A DNA stretch of 53,683 nucleotides from positions 1 through 53,683 of the forward strand of contig JAKQDH010000020.1 in assembly GCA_029558835.1 (NCBI GenBank), in the 5' to 3' direction. Below are positions 8,132 to 18,300 of this stretch, in pieces; within the stretch, counting starts at the first letter, position 1, and the number at the start of each line of letters is the position of its first letter. The DNA is from Planctomycetota bacterium (GTDB taxonomy: Bacteria; Planctomycetota; Phycisphaerae; UBA1845). The position numbers and the translations under genes were made by a program. The notes beneath the pieces were generated by a model that ran no database searches, was not told where the DNA came from, and saw nothing but the letters and a program-made list of their open reading frames with translations.

Positions 8132-9649
8132 CTATTCCCCAGTGGCATCGTCCGCCGTGCTTGCGGAGATGTCCGGCTCCAGCGCGGGACGCATGACGTC
8201 TTCGTTTTCCAGCGCGTCGTTCCAGGGCGGGTCCAGCCCGATGGTGTTCAGCAGGCGGGCCTCCGCGGTCATCAGGTCGGCCCGGGCCGACAAGTACCGC
8301 GCCCGCGCCCGCAGGCACTTGACCTGCTGGTCCACGACTTCACCCTCGTGCGACTTGCCCTCCTCGGCCTGTGTCCGCACGGCCTCCAGCAACAGGCGGT
8401 GCCTGTCCGCGATGGTCTGATTGATTGCGCACTGTGCCATCGCCTCCTGGTAGTCAATGAGCGCCAGGTGCAGTTGGGCCAGAATCGCCACGGCCAAGGC
8501 GACGCGCCGCGTGACGGTCAGCTCCGCCTGGAGCTTCGTGGCGCGGCGCTGCTGGAGCTGGTGCGGAATGGCCAGCAGGTCCCAGGAAGCGCGGATACCG
8601 ACGGTGTTCCAGTCGTTGAACACCAGGAATCGGTTGCTGTCATAGTTGTACTGGAACAGTGCGGCCGGGCTGGGCAGCATCTGCGCGAGGGCGACATGGG
8701 CTTCGTCCCGCGAAATCGCGTGTTCCAGGTCCTTCTCGAACAGCTCCGGTCGGCGACGCAGGGCCGTCCACTCCAGGGCCTCGACGTCGTACGGTCGGGC
8801 CTCCACCGACGCGTCGAGGTCGAGCGACGCCAGGACGACGGGCGTCCCCGGCGGCAGGCCCATCAGCTTGGCCAGTTCGGTCCGGGCCTTGAGGTAATCG
8901 CGCTGGTAACGCCGCAACTCATCCTGCTGTTGGAGCAGCGCGGTCTCCTTGCCGAGCCCGTCCACTGGGGAGATCACCTTGTCTTCCATCTCCTGGCGGA
9001 CCCGCGCGAGTCGGGCGGCGACCTGAGCGCTGATCTCCTCGGCCTGCCCCGCGGACTCCGCGGCCGTGACGGTCTGCCAATACGCCCGCGTCACCTGGAA
9101 GGCGAGGTCCTGCTGGACGCGCCGCTCGCGCTGGCGGGCTATCCACTCGCGGTCCGTCTGCTGCCGCGCTCGCAGGTAGGAGAGCCCGAAGTCCAGCAGG
9201 TTCCAGGTGGCCGACACGTCGAAGGTCCGCCCCCGTTTCTCCGTCGAAAACGACGGCTCCAGCGACTCCTCGCCGGTAGCGAAACTCTGCGAGGACGAGG
9301 CGTCGTAGCGATTCCGTTCTCGATAGGCCGCTCCGGCCAGCAGTGAGGGCAGCATCTTCAGCGTGGCCTGGGTGGCCAACTCGTGCTGCAACCGGCTCTC
9401 CTGGGCTGCCAGCCAGGCCTCGATGTTGTACTGAGCGGCATACGCCAAGGCATCGTCTAAGCTCAACGGAGTATCGGGCACCGGTGCCCGGGCGTGACAG
9501 ACCTCCATGTCGAGCACGGCGTTCATCCGCCGCATCTGGTCGAGACCGGGCCGCGGCCGGCAGGCCGTGCCGGTCGTCACCACGACGATCAGAAGGGCCG
9601 CGGTGCCGCAGGTCCGGCGAGGCCAGGAAGTTGGCTGCGAAGCGGTCAT
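8132..9649 (-). CDS. TolC-like outer-membrane efflux/export protein
   Basis: This 505-residue protein belongs to the outer-membrane factor family, trimeric barrels with periplasmic alpha-tunnels that form the exit duct of type I and RND systems. After the signal it opens with the family pattern LSLDDALAYAAQYNIEAWLAAQE. It holds two long helical repeats separated by beta-strand segments (TFDVSATWNLLDFGLSYLRA; GIRASWDLLAIPHQLQQ). I set the start at the ATG at 9649 because the next residues form a signal sequence (CGTAALLIVVVTTGTAC) ending in a Cys that may be lipidated, although the lipobox is weak. The longer open frame up to 9796 adds an Arg-rich extension with no signal. It is the first gene of the leftward export operon and lies 156 bp from the divergent adhesin. 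Confidence 0.88.
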   Translation of the reverse strand: MTASQPTSWPRRTCGTAALLIVVVTTGTACRPRPGLDQMRRMNAVLDMEVCHARAPVPDTPLSLDDALAYAAQYNIEAWLAAQESRLQHELATQATLKMLPSLLAGAAYRERNRYDASSSQSFATGEESLEPSFSTEKRGRTFDVSATWNLLDFGLSYLRARQQTDREWIARQRERRVQQDLAFQVTRAYWQTVTAAESAGQAEEISAQVAARLARVRQEMEDKVISPVDGLGKETALLQQQDELRRYQRDYLKARTELAKLMGLPPGTPVVLASLDLDASVEARPYDVEALEWTALRRRPELFEKDLEHAISRDEAHVALAQMLPSPAALFQYNYDSNRFLVFNDWNTVGIRASWDLLAIPHQLQQRRATKLQAELTVTRRVALAVAILAQLHLALIDYQEAMAQCAINQTIADRHRLLLEAVRTQAEEGKSHEGEVVDQQVKCLRARARYLSARADLMTAEARLLNTIGLDPPWNDALENEDVMRPALEPDISASTADDATGE

Positions 9650-9805
9650 ACCCTGACGCCACCTTGCCGAGCTCGTGGTCCGCCCCACAGACGTCCCCGG
9701 CGGCTGCCGGAGAATCCGTCTGCGCGCGAGCAGACACCTTCGGCGCGCACGATGCCCGCCGCTGGCATGCAATCCAAGTCCGATATCGACTGCCAAGGTC
9801 CGCGA

Positions 9806-12800
9806 ATGAAGCTGCGCAGGGTGATCTCGAAGCCGCGACGAACCGCCGATGTCGCCCAGCGCACCGTCGTAGACGATGAAGCCAGTACTGGAACCAGATA
9901 CATGGCAGTGGGTCCGATAAGCTCACCAGGTGAGTCCGCCGTGCACGGCTCGAAGTCGCGTCATCTCCTTCAACTCGGCGAGGCGGAGCGGAGTTGCCTG
10001 CCGACCGGCCTGATGCGCCTCGAGGAGCGCATCGTGCTCGACGCCGCGGGTCTGGCCGACCATCGCCCCGACGGACACGGGGGTGATGGACACCACGGCT
10101 CCGCACCCGCGGGAGACGCAGCGACGTCGCACGCGCGGGGGGACGGTCACGACGCTGTTCACGCCGCAACGGACCAGACGCACTCTGCCGCGGGCGTCGG
10201 CTCCGCCGACGAGAACGCTCCATCAACCGGAATCATCGAGGAAGGAAGATTCACGCGACCGTCCGAGGGTCGGGACGCTGCGACCGGGCTGCCCCGGCTG
10301 CTGGACGGACTGCTGACCGGGCTGGGCGACGTACTGCGCGGGACCGCGGCCGCCGTGACGCGCCTCGTCGACACCTTGGCCGACGCCGTGGGCCGCCACT
10401 GGGGCCTGGGCACAGACGGTGCGGCACCGGGCGACGCGATCACCCCCGACCACGGGGACGCCCTGCCCGCCGCGGACGCGGTGGGGTCATCGTCCGCGGG
10501 CGAGGCTGATGCCGATCCCGCCGCAACGCAGGAAGCCGGTGAGGCCGTCTCCGTTCTGGCGATCTCGACCTCGGTGGATCAGGCGAACGTGCTGGCGGCG
10601 GCCGCGCGGGAGGGTGTGCTCACCACCACATTCGATGGCGCACACGGCACGCCGGACGCGCTGCTCGAACAGTTGCACAGGCTGCTGGGTGACCACCAGG
10701 CGACGAACATCGCCCTGGTCACCAACGGTCTGGGCGCCGGCCGGTTCGACCTGACGGGCGGTGTGTCCGTTGACCTCGATGCCTTGCTGGACCCGCAGAT
10801 ACAGGCGTTCTGGCGCGGTCTCGCGGAGATGGTCACGCCGGGCGGGCGAGTGGACCTGCTCGCCTGCGACGTGGCCGCCACGGTACACGGGCGGGCGCTG
10901 CTTCATGGCTTGGAGCACCTGACCGGCCTGGACTTCGCGGCCTCCACGAACAAGACCGGCAACGCCGCGGCCGGCGGCGACTGGGTGTTGGAAAGGGGCG
11001 GTATCGACGCCGCCTCCGCGTATTTCGATCCCGAGCCCTTGGCCCACTTCGGCCGGTTGCTCGGCGACCTCATGCCTTCGATTACCGACACCGATCCGGG
11101 CCACACGGCCATCGGTGGCGGGGTGGCGGTTGTGGTCGACGCCGGCATCACCGTAGACGACGGCGACGGCGGGATCGACACTCTGGAGGGCGCCGCCGTC
11201 CGCATCACGACCGGCTTCCAGGCCGCGGAGGACGAACTCTCGTTCAATGAAGCGCTTGCGACCAGTTTCGGCATCTCCGGGTCCTACAATGCCGCTACGG
11301 GCGAGCTGCTCCTCTCCGGCGCGGCGTCGGCGGCCGAGTACCAGCAGGTGCTGCGGACGGTGACCTACCGGAACACGAGTGTCACGCCGGATACTACCGC
11401 TCGTATCATCCTGTTTGTGATCGGCGATGATTTCGATGACCCCGGCGCATACAGCTATTTGGCGCAGACCGGCCATTACTACTGTATCAGCAGCAACAAG
11501 TTGGTTTGGGCGACAGCCGATTCGAACGCGTCGGGGAGCACCCTTGGTGGTTTGACTGGGTATCTTGCAACTGTCACCTCCGATGCGGAGAACGGTATTG
11601 CCACGAACGGCGAGGGGGACACATGGTTGGGCGCAAGCGACGCGACCACTGAGGGTGAATGGTTCTGGGTCTGTGGCCCCGAAGCCGGAACGCAGTTCTG
11701 GCAGGGTGATGAATCCGGCTCTCCTGTCGGCGGCATGTATGAAAACTGGAAAGATGGTGAACCAGACGGCGGAGCCTCCAACAATTTTGTCATGATCAAG
11801 GCGGATGGCTTCTGGGAAGACAAGGAGGGAACCAGCGAGAACTACTATGTCGTTGAGTACGGAGGTTTGGCCTCAGACGCGGAAGGACAGCTTACTGCCA
11901 GCGTGAGCGTGAATGTAGCCGCACCGACCGGCCCGCCCACCATCACCGATACCGACCCGGGCAATACGGCCACCGGCGGGGCCGGACCGGTTGTCGTGGA
12001 CGCCAACATCTCGGTGACAGCCGGTGACGCGGGCAACCTGACCGGGGCGGCGGTTCGGATCAAAACCAACTTCGTTTCCGGCGAGGATGTGCTGGCGTTC
12101 GACGAAGTCCTTGCCGCCGGGCATGGCATCACCGGCGCATACGACGCGGGGACCGGTGAGCTGCTGCTCTCCGGCAACGGCTCCGCGGCCCAGTACCAGG
12201 AAGTCCTCCGGACCGTAACGTACGAGAACACCAGCGCCGCACCGGACACGACCGCGCGGGGCATCATGTTCGTGGTGGGCGACGACTTCGGCACCTGCAA
12301 CTACAGCACCGACACGGGACACTACTACGAATTCGTCAACGACGCAGTACGACCGGATGACGCCGAGACAGCCGCCGATGGCAGCATACTCTACGGCTTG
12401 CAGGGCTACCTCGGCACGATCACCTCCGCCGACGAGAACACCTTCGTCGCCAACCTCATACCAGGCGCCCAGGCGCCGTGGCTCGGTGCGAGTGACGAAG
12501 CCACTGAGGGAGAGTGGCTCTGGACGGCGGGCCCCGAGGATGGGACCCAGTTCTGGCAGGGCGATGCCGGAGGTACCGCGGTTGCCGGCATGTACACGAA
12601 CTGGGAGGCCGGCCAACCCGACAGTGCATCCGAACAGCATTTCCTCTCGATGCTCTCCACGGGCACCTGGCAGGACGAGAAGCACAACGTCGACCATGAG
12701 TACATCGTCGAGTACGGCGGCATGGCTGCCGACGCCGAGGGGCAACTGGTCGCAAGTGTTACGATGAACGTGGCCGCTCCCGCGAACCATGCCCCGGTGC

Positions 12801-15304
12801 TGGACAACAGCGGCGACATGAGCCTCACCGCCATCAACGAGGACGCTACGGGTGGCGCCGGCAACACCGTCGCCAGCATCATCGCCTCCGCCGGCGGCGA
12901 CCGTATCACCGACGTGGATGCCGGCGCCAGCGAAGGCATCGCTCTGACGGCCGTCGACACCAGCCACGGCACCTGGCAGTACTCGACGAACGGCGGCACG
13001 GACTGGACCAACGTCGGGGCGGTGGCCGGCACCAACGCCCTGCTTCTGCGGGATACCGATCTGCTGCGCTTCCAGCCCACTGCCGATTGGAACGGCACGT
13101 TAGCCAGTGCCCTGACGTTCCGCGCCTGGGACCAGACGACGGGCTCGGCCGGTACGTACGTTGACACCTCCACCAACGGCGGCAGCACGGCGTTCAGCAG
13201 CGCTACCGAGACCGCCGCGCAGGTCGTCAATGCCGTCAACGACGCTCCGGTGCTGGACAACACCGGCGACATGAGCCTCACCGCCATCAGCGAAGACGCT
13301 ACGGGTGGCGCCGGCAACACCGTCGCCAGCATCATCGCCTCCGCCGGCGGTGACCGCATCACCGATGTGGACGCCGGTGCCAGCGAAGGCATCGCCCTGA
13401 CGGCCGTCGACACCAGCCACGGCACCTGGCAATACTCGACGAACGGCGGCACGGACTGGACCAACGTCGGGGCGGTGGCCGGCACCAACGCCCTGCTTCT
13501 GCGTGATACCGACCTGCTCCGCTTCCAGCCCGACGCCAACTGGAACGGCACCCTGGCCAGCGCGCTCACCTTCCGCGCCTGGGACCAGACCAGCGGCGCC
13601 GCCGGCACCTGCGTGGACGCGTCCACCAACGGCGGCAGTACCGCCTTCAGTGCCGCCACCGAAACCGCCTCCCTGGTGGTGAATCCCGTCAACGACGCCC
13701 CGACGGTGGCGAACCCGCTGGTGGACCAGAATGCGACGGAGGACACGCCGTTTACGTACCAGTTTGCGGCGGACAGTTTCGCGGACGTGGACGTGGGGGA
13801 CGTGCTGAGCTACGCGGCCACGCAGGCGGACGGGAGTGCGTTGCCGGGGTGGCTGAGCTTTGACGCCGGGAGCCGCACGTTCAGCGGGACGCCGGGCAAC
13901 GCGGACGTGGGGACGGTGAGCATCAAGGTGACGGCGGACGACGGGCACGGGGGGACGGTGACGGACACGTTCACGATCACGGTGGCCGACGGCAACGAGG
14001 CACCGGTGGTGGCCAATCCGCTGGTCGATCAGTCCGCAACGCAAGACGACGCGTTCACCTATCAGTTCGCGGCGAATACCTTTGCCGACCCCGACTTGGA
14101 TGACACGTTGACGTACGCGGCCGTTCAGGCCGACGGCACACCGCTACCGGGGTGGTTGAGCTTCGACGCGGCGACGCGCACGTTTCGCGGCACGCCCGGC
14201 AGCACGGACGTGGGGACGGTGAGCGTCACGGTGACGGCCAATGACGGGCACGGGGGGACGGTCTCGGGTTCGTTTGTGCTCACCGTTGTGCCGGTGCAAG
14301 TGGAAGTCCCCGTGCCGCCGCCAAACAACAACAGCGGTTCCTCGGTGAGCAGCGACGCGGCGCCCGCGCCCCCGCCGGAGCCACCCAGCGCGCCGGTCGA
14401 TGAGGGCGGCGGAGTTGCCGCGGACGCCCCGACGACGGGCGAGGCCGCCGATGCGGGCGACGGCGGCAGCGAGACTTCAACCACTGCGGGCGAAGGCGAC
14501 GCTCCCTCGGCGGAAAGCGATGCGGCCGCGGCGGGAGCGGAGGCCGCCGGCGGGACGGCGGGACCGGGCGGCGGTGTCGCGCACCATGAACGTGATGAAC
14601 AGGACGGGTTCGACAGCGGCCAACTGGCCGCCCAGATGAGCGGTGCGGTGTTCAGCGGCGAACTTCTGGCCGACGAGACCCAGCCCGAGGAGTTCCGCGA
14701 AGCCTGGTCCACGATCCTCGGCGTCTACGCCGGCAGCAGCGAAGAGGTCTCTGTGTACTTGACCACCGCCTTCCGCGCCGTATCCGAGTCCGCGCTGTTC
14801 AACGAGGAAGCCGAGCAGTGGCTGACGACGGCCGAGACGGAACTGCCCCTGGCTGCCGATGCCGGGATCAACGTGGACGCCGAGGCCTTGTTGCTCAAGG
14901 TGCGGGAAGCGCGCCAGGCCGTGAAGGCGGCCAGCAAGGAACTGGAGTCGGCGATTCGCGCCGCCGCCGAGGCCGGCAAGGCCGAACACTTCGATGCCGT
15001 GCTCGAAGACGTGGTCAGTGCGGCCCTGCAACAACTGATGACGGCCAATGAACACCTGTTCGTGGAGACACAGGTGCTCAAGGAGGCGGTCGCGGCCCTG
15101 CGCGAGAGCCGGGACGCCGCGCCGGACACCTTCGATGAGGCCCGGTTCACTACGACTGTCGCCGAGGCTCGGGAGACGGCTCGCGCGGCCATGCTCGAGC
15201 TGCGTAAGAGCTGGGACCGCACCGCCCAGGACGTCTTCGCCGCGTTCGTGGACCGCCTGGCCGCCGAACAGGCAGCCGGCCTTCCGCCGACGGGATCCGG
15301 ATAG
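9806..15304 (+). CDS. Giant cell-surface adhesin: LEPR-like motif, DUF4347, C-type-lectin-like and cadherin/Ig-like repeats
   Basis: This 1832-residue protein has no classical signal peptide at its N terminus. Around residues 72-82 it has LEERIVLDAAG, a version of the LEPR-XLL motif found at the start of many large bacterial surface proteins. The DUF4347 domain (about 350-520) follows. Two related units come next, each with a C-type-lectin-like domain (GYLATVTSDAEN...TWLGASDATTEGEW; and GYLGTITSADEN...WLGASDEATEGEW). Two nearly identical 151-residue repeats and two dystroglycan/cadherin-type Ig domains (PLVDQNATEDTPFTYQF; PLVDQSATQDDAFTYQF) follow. Then come a Pro/Ala/Gly-rich linker and a helical C terminus of about 230 residues. 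The start at 9806 has AAGG 8 bases upstream; 9902 is an alternative. It faces the export operon and is its likely cargo (inference). Confidence 0.88.
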   Translation: MKLRRVISKPRRTADVAQRTVVDDEASTGTRYMAVGPISSPGESAVHGSKSRHLLQLGEAERSCLPTGLMRLEERIVLDAAGLADHRPDGHGGDGHHGSAPAGDAATSHARGDGHDAVHAATDQTHSAAGVGSADENAPSTGIIEEGRFTRPSEGRDAATGLPRLLDGLLTGLGDVLRGTAAAVTRLVDTLADAVGRHWGLGTDGAAPGDAITPDHGDALPAADAVGSSSAGEADADPAATQEAGEAVSVLAISTSVDQANVLAAAAREGVLTTTFDGAHGTPDALLEQLHRLLGDHQATNIALVTNGLGAGRFDLTGGVSVDLDALLDPQIQAFWRGLAEMVTPGGRVDLLACDVAATVHGRALLHGLEHLTGLDFAASTNKTGNAAAGGDWVLERGGIDAASAYFDPEPLAHFGRLLGDLMPSITDTDPGHTAIGGGVAVVVDAGITVDDGDGGIDTLEGAAVRITTGFQAAEDELSFNEALATSFGISGSYNAATGELLLSGAASAAEYQQVLRTVTYRNTSVTPDTTARIILFVIGDDFDDPGAYSYLAQTGHYYCISSNKLVWATADSNASGSTLGGLTGYLATVTSDAENGIATNGEGDTWLGASDATTEGEWFWVCGPEAGTQFWQGDESGSPVGGMYENWKDGEPDGGASNNFVMIKADGFWEDKEGTSENYYVVEYGGLASDAEGQLTASVSVNVAAPTGPPTITDTDPGNTATGGAGPVVVDANISVTAGDAGNLTGAAVRIKTNFVSGEDVLAFDEVLAAGHGITGAYDAGTGELLLSGNGSAAQYQEVLRTVTYENTSAAPDTTARGIMFVVGDDFGTCNYSTDTGHYYEFVNDAVRPDDAETAADGSILYGLQGYLGTITSADENTFVANLIPGAQAPWLGASDEATEGEWLWTAGPEDGTQFWQGDAGGTAVAGMYTNWEAGQPDSASEQHFLSMLSTGTWQDEKHNVDHEYIVEYGGMAADAEGQLVASVTMNVAAPANHAPVLDNSGDMSLTAINEDATGGAGNTVASIIASAGGDRITDVDAGASEGIALTAVDTSHGTWQYSTNGGTDWTNVGAVAGTNALLLRDTDLLRFQPTADWNGTLASALTFRAWDQTTGSAGTYVDTSTNGGSTAFSSATETAAQVVNAVNDAPVLDNTGDMSLTAISEDATGGAGNTVASIIASAGGDRITDVDAGASEGIALTAVDTSHGTWQYSTNGGTDWTNVGAVAGTNALLLRDTDLLRFQPDANWNGTLASALTFRAWDQTSGAAGTCVDASTNGGSTAFSAATETASLVVNPVNDAPTVANPLVDQNATEDTPFTYQFAADSFADVDVGDVLSYAATQADGSALPGWLSFDAGSRTFSGTPGNADVGTVSIKVTADDGHGGTVTDTFTITVADGNEAPVVANPLVDQSATQDDAFTYQFAANTFADPDLDDTLTYAAVQADGTPLPGWLSFDAATRTFRGTPGSTDVGTVSVTVTANDGHGGTVSGSFVLTVVPVQVEVPVPPPNNNSGSSVSSDAAPAPPPEPPSAPVDEGGGVAADAPTTGEAADAGDGGSETSTTAGEGDAPSAESDAAAAGAEAAGGTAGPGGGVAHHERDEQDGFDSGQLAAQMSGAVFSGELLADETQPEEFREAWSTILGVYAGSSEEVSVYLTTAFRAVSESALFNEEAEQWLTTAETELPLAADAGINVDAEALLLKVREARQAVKAASKELESAIRAAAEAGKAEHFDAVLEDVVSAALQQLMTANEHLFVETQVLKEAVAALRESRDAAPDTFDEARFTTTVAEARETARAAMLELRKSWDRTAQDVFAAFVDRLAAEQAAGLPPTGSG
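10019..10051 (+). other. LEPR-XLL-like N-terminal motif of the adhesin
   Basis: Codons here give LEERIVLDAAG. The typical form is L-E-P-R-x-L-x-D-A-A; here Pro is replaced by Glu. Such motifs sit near the N terminus of large repeat-rich surface proteins, often just before DUF4347 as here, and are thought to be sorting signals. In this protein it lies about 70 residues in from the chosen start, after a poorly conserved, charged leader. Confidence 0.7.
12790..13695 (+). repeat. Two tandem 453-bp repeats inside the adhesin gene
   Basis: The stretch beginning near 12790 recurs 453 bp later (for example TGGACAACA at 12801 and at 13254). The period is exactly 151 codons, so frame is kept. Long runs are identical at the DNA level, including synonymous positions around GCCAGCATCATCGCC. 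This points to a recent duplication or gene conversion. Each unit encodes a beta-rich domain with the conserved core TAVDTSHGTWQYS and a following NGGTDW. Confidence 0.85.
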
Positions 15305-15362
15305 CTGGAGCCTGGGCTGCGGCGTCCTCTCGGATTTCGGCGCGTTTGTGGAGACGGCACCG

Positions 15363-18300
15363 TCAGGGTGGCGAAGCGCCCGGCGCGGTGGGCCCCGCGG
15401 GTGCGGCTGCCGGTGTCTCCGCCAGGGGCACCAACGCCGGCCGCAGCCCGACAAACGGGTACTTGTTCTTGTTGTAGATGTGGCTGCGATAGGCCGAGCG
15501 GCAGTGCTCCGCCAGGTTCAGGACGCTGCCTCCGCGCACCACCAGAGTCTCACTCTCACTCGTGCAAAGGGGCGCTTCGACCGGCGATTCCAGGTAGTAG
15601 CCGGGCAGGTACCGGTCGGCGCACAACTCGCCGACGTTGCCGTGCATGTCGAACAGCCCGAAGGCATTGGACACCTTCCCTCCCACCGGCTGCACCTTGC
15701 GCTCGCTGTTGGCGAGGAACCAGCCCACCGCGGTCAGCGCCTCTTCGCCGTTGCCCCCGTGGTAGGCAGTGGGCGTCCCGGCGCGACAGGCGTATTCCCA
15801 TTCGGCTTCACTGGGCAACCGAAACTCATACCCGGCCGGCGCGTGCCGCTGCAACGCCGGTAGCAGTTCCTCCATGATCTGCTCCGGCGGAACGCCCGTC
15901 GCGGGCAACGCGGCGTCGGCGTCGCGCCCGGCGGCGCTGGGCGGCGGCTGCCCCACCGCGGCCAACCACTGGGCCTCGGTGAGCTCGAACTTCCCCAGGT
16001 AGTACGGCCGGGGGTGCTGGACCCGGTGCAGGTGCTCGTCCGCCGCCCGCTTCTCCTCCTCCGGTGGGCTGCCCATGACGAACTCGCCGGGCGGCACCAG
16101 CACGAGTGCCAGCTCCACGCCGGACCCGAGTGCCACTTGCAGTTCGACGGGCGTCCCCAGGGCGCCGGCGGCCTTCGCCTGCGCCCCACGGGCAGCGGCG
16201 GCATCGGACACCCACCAGGAGTTGTCCAACAGCATGCCGGTCTTGGCCAGTTCGTCGCGCGTCTCGGCCGCCACCCGGTCCGAGGCCGCCGCCTGCGCCC
16301 AGGCCCGTTTCTCCTGCTCCTGGGCTTCTACAAGGTCGGAATACGCCTTCTCCAGATCGGCGAGCGCCTGGACGGCCCGGGCTTCCTCCTCCTGAGCCTT
16401 GCTGCGCGCGGCCTCGGCGACCTCTCGCTGGCGGGCTTCCGCCAGACCGGCCGCTACCGCCTGCTCCTTGGCCTCGAGCGCTTCGTCGCGGGCGGCAGTC
16501 GCCTGCTGCTTGGCCGAGTAAATCCAGGCCGAAGCTACGGTCAGAATTACAATGACGGCCGCGGTCAGACCCAGCACGGTCCGGCGGAAGAGCCGCAGGC
16601 GACGCCGAGCGACCTGTTGGCGGAGTTGCGCTTCCCGGACTTCCCGCGCCAGCTCCTGATGGTCCGGGCAGTTGGGATCCAGGGTCGAGCCCGCCAGGTC
16701 CAGGTCGCCCTTGGCCAACGCGCAGCGGGCGTAGTCCAACTGGGCCCGGACGATGCCCGCCTGGGCGGCCGCATTGTCCTGCCACAACTCCAGGGCCTCG
16801 CGGAAGCCGAACAGCGACTTGGCGAAGAGCTCGTAATCCTGCTGGGCTGCGGCCTCCTGCAACTCGCCGGCCGACCGCATGCACAGGTTGATGCTCTCCG
16901 CGTGCGCCCGGTAGTCCAGCAGTGCTTGCTTGAACTCGCTGACCGAGGCGTAGCGGTCGGTGGGAACGGTTTGCATCGCCTTGCAGGCGATGTCCAGCAG
17001 CACCCCGCCGCAGTCGGTCGGCTCGAGCACGTTGGCGCGGGCGTTGCGCAGCGTGTCGAGCACGCGCCGACCCGGGTGCGGCGGCTTCCCGGTGACGATC
17101 TCGAAGAGAATCGCCCCCAGCAGGTAGATGTCGCTATGAATGCCGACGGGACCGTCCGCGCCGGTGACCATCTCCGGGGCCATGTAGCAGGGTGTGCCGC
17201 CGACCGCCTGGCTCGCGTCGGTGACGACCAGTTCGCCCTGCTCGGACACCAGCGCGCCTAAGCCCCAGTCCATGACCTGCACCTCGCCGAACTCGCCGAG
17301 CATGACGTTGTCCGGCTTGAGGTCGCGGTGGATGACCGACCGGGAGTGCGCGAAGCTCACGGCGTCGCACACGTCCAGAAGGATGTCCAGGTTCTGCTCT
17401 GTCGAGCTCGTCTCGAGCACGCTGCCCCACGGCGTGCCCCGCACCATCTTCATGGTGTAGAACGGCTGCCCGTCGGGCGTGCTATCCAGGTCATGGATGG
17501 GAACGATGTTGGGGTGGTCCAGCCGACCGGTCACCAGGGCTTCGGAGACGAACTTCTGCCGCTCCCGGCTGTCCCGACCCATCCCCGGCTTGATCATCTT
17601 GACGGCGATTTCGCGGTCGACCGACTTCTGCACCGCCTGATAGACCACGCCCACGCCGCCTTCCCCCAGCACCGCAAGCAACTCGTAACCCTTGCTCGAC
17701 AGGCTCGGCACGGGGGGGGCCGTCTCGGTCGGGGGCGGGTGGGAAAGTGAAAGCTTCCCTGCGCCCGGTTGTTTCAGGGTCTGCCGCGGAGCAACGTCCT
17801 CGACGCTGCTGCCCCAGACTTCCTCCACGCTCCGCTCGGCTGCGGGCAGGAACGTGGCACCTGAATGGGGTCCGTCCTCGGTGCACTGGGAGTCATCGGC
17901 CGGCCCGGACAGCGTGCCGGGCTCGTCCGGCGCCGCAGCGTTGTGTGTGACACTGTGCGGCAGACCCGAACCGTCACCGGGAGCACGCGGAGTGGTCCCC
18001 GTGCCGCCGTCGCGCGTATCCGCACGCGCGTCCCATCCAAGCTCGGTCGGCGCATCGGGCTGCGGGGCCCAGGTGGCCGCCCCGGATGGTGCTGCGTCGT
18101 CGTCGTCACCGGGCGAGACTGCCCGCGACTCGGCCGGCTTGGCTTCCTTGCCGCGCTCCTCCGGTGGCGAGGCGTCGTGCTCGGCCGGCGGCACTGTGTT
18201 CCGCTCGGACGGAATCGCTTCCTCCTCGATGGTGCTGCCCGGCGGGGATTGCGAGCGCGCATCCCCGGGCACGACCTTGCCGTTCCCGGTAGCGGGCGGG

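Noticed and set aside
3421..9346. Long plus-strand frames opposite the export operon
   Set aside because: They are Arg-, Gln- and His-rich with no recognisable domain and overlap genes with firm family matches. They are shadows of high-GC coding DNA.
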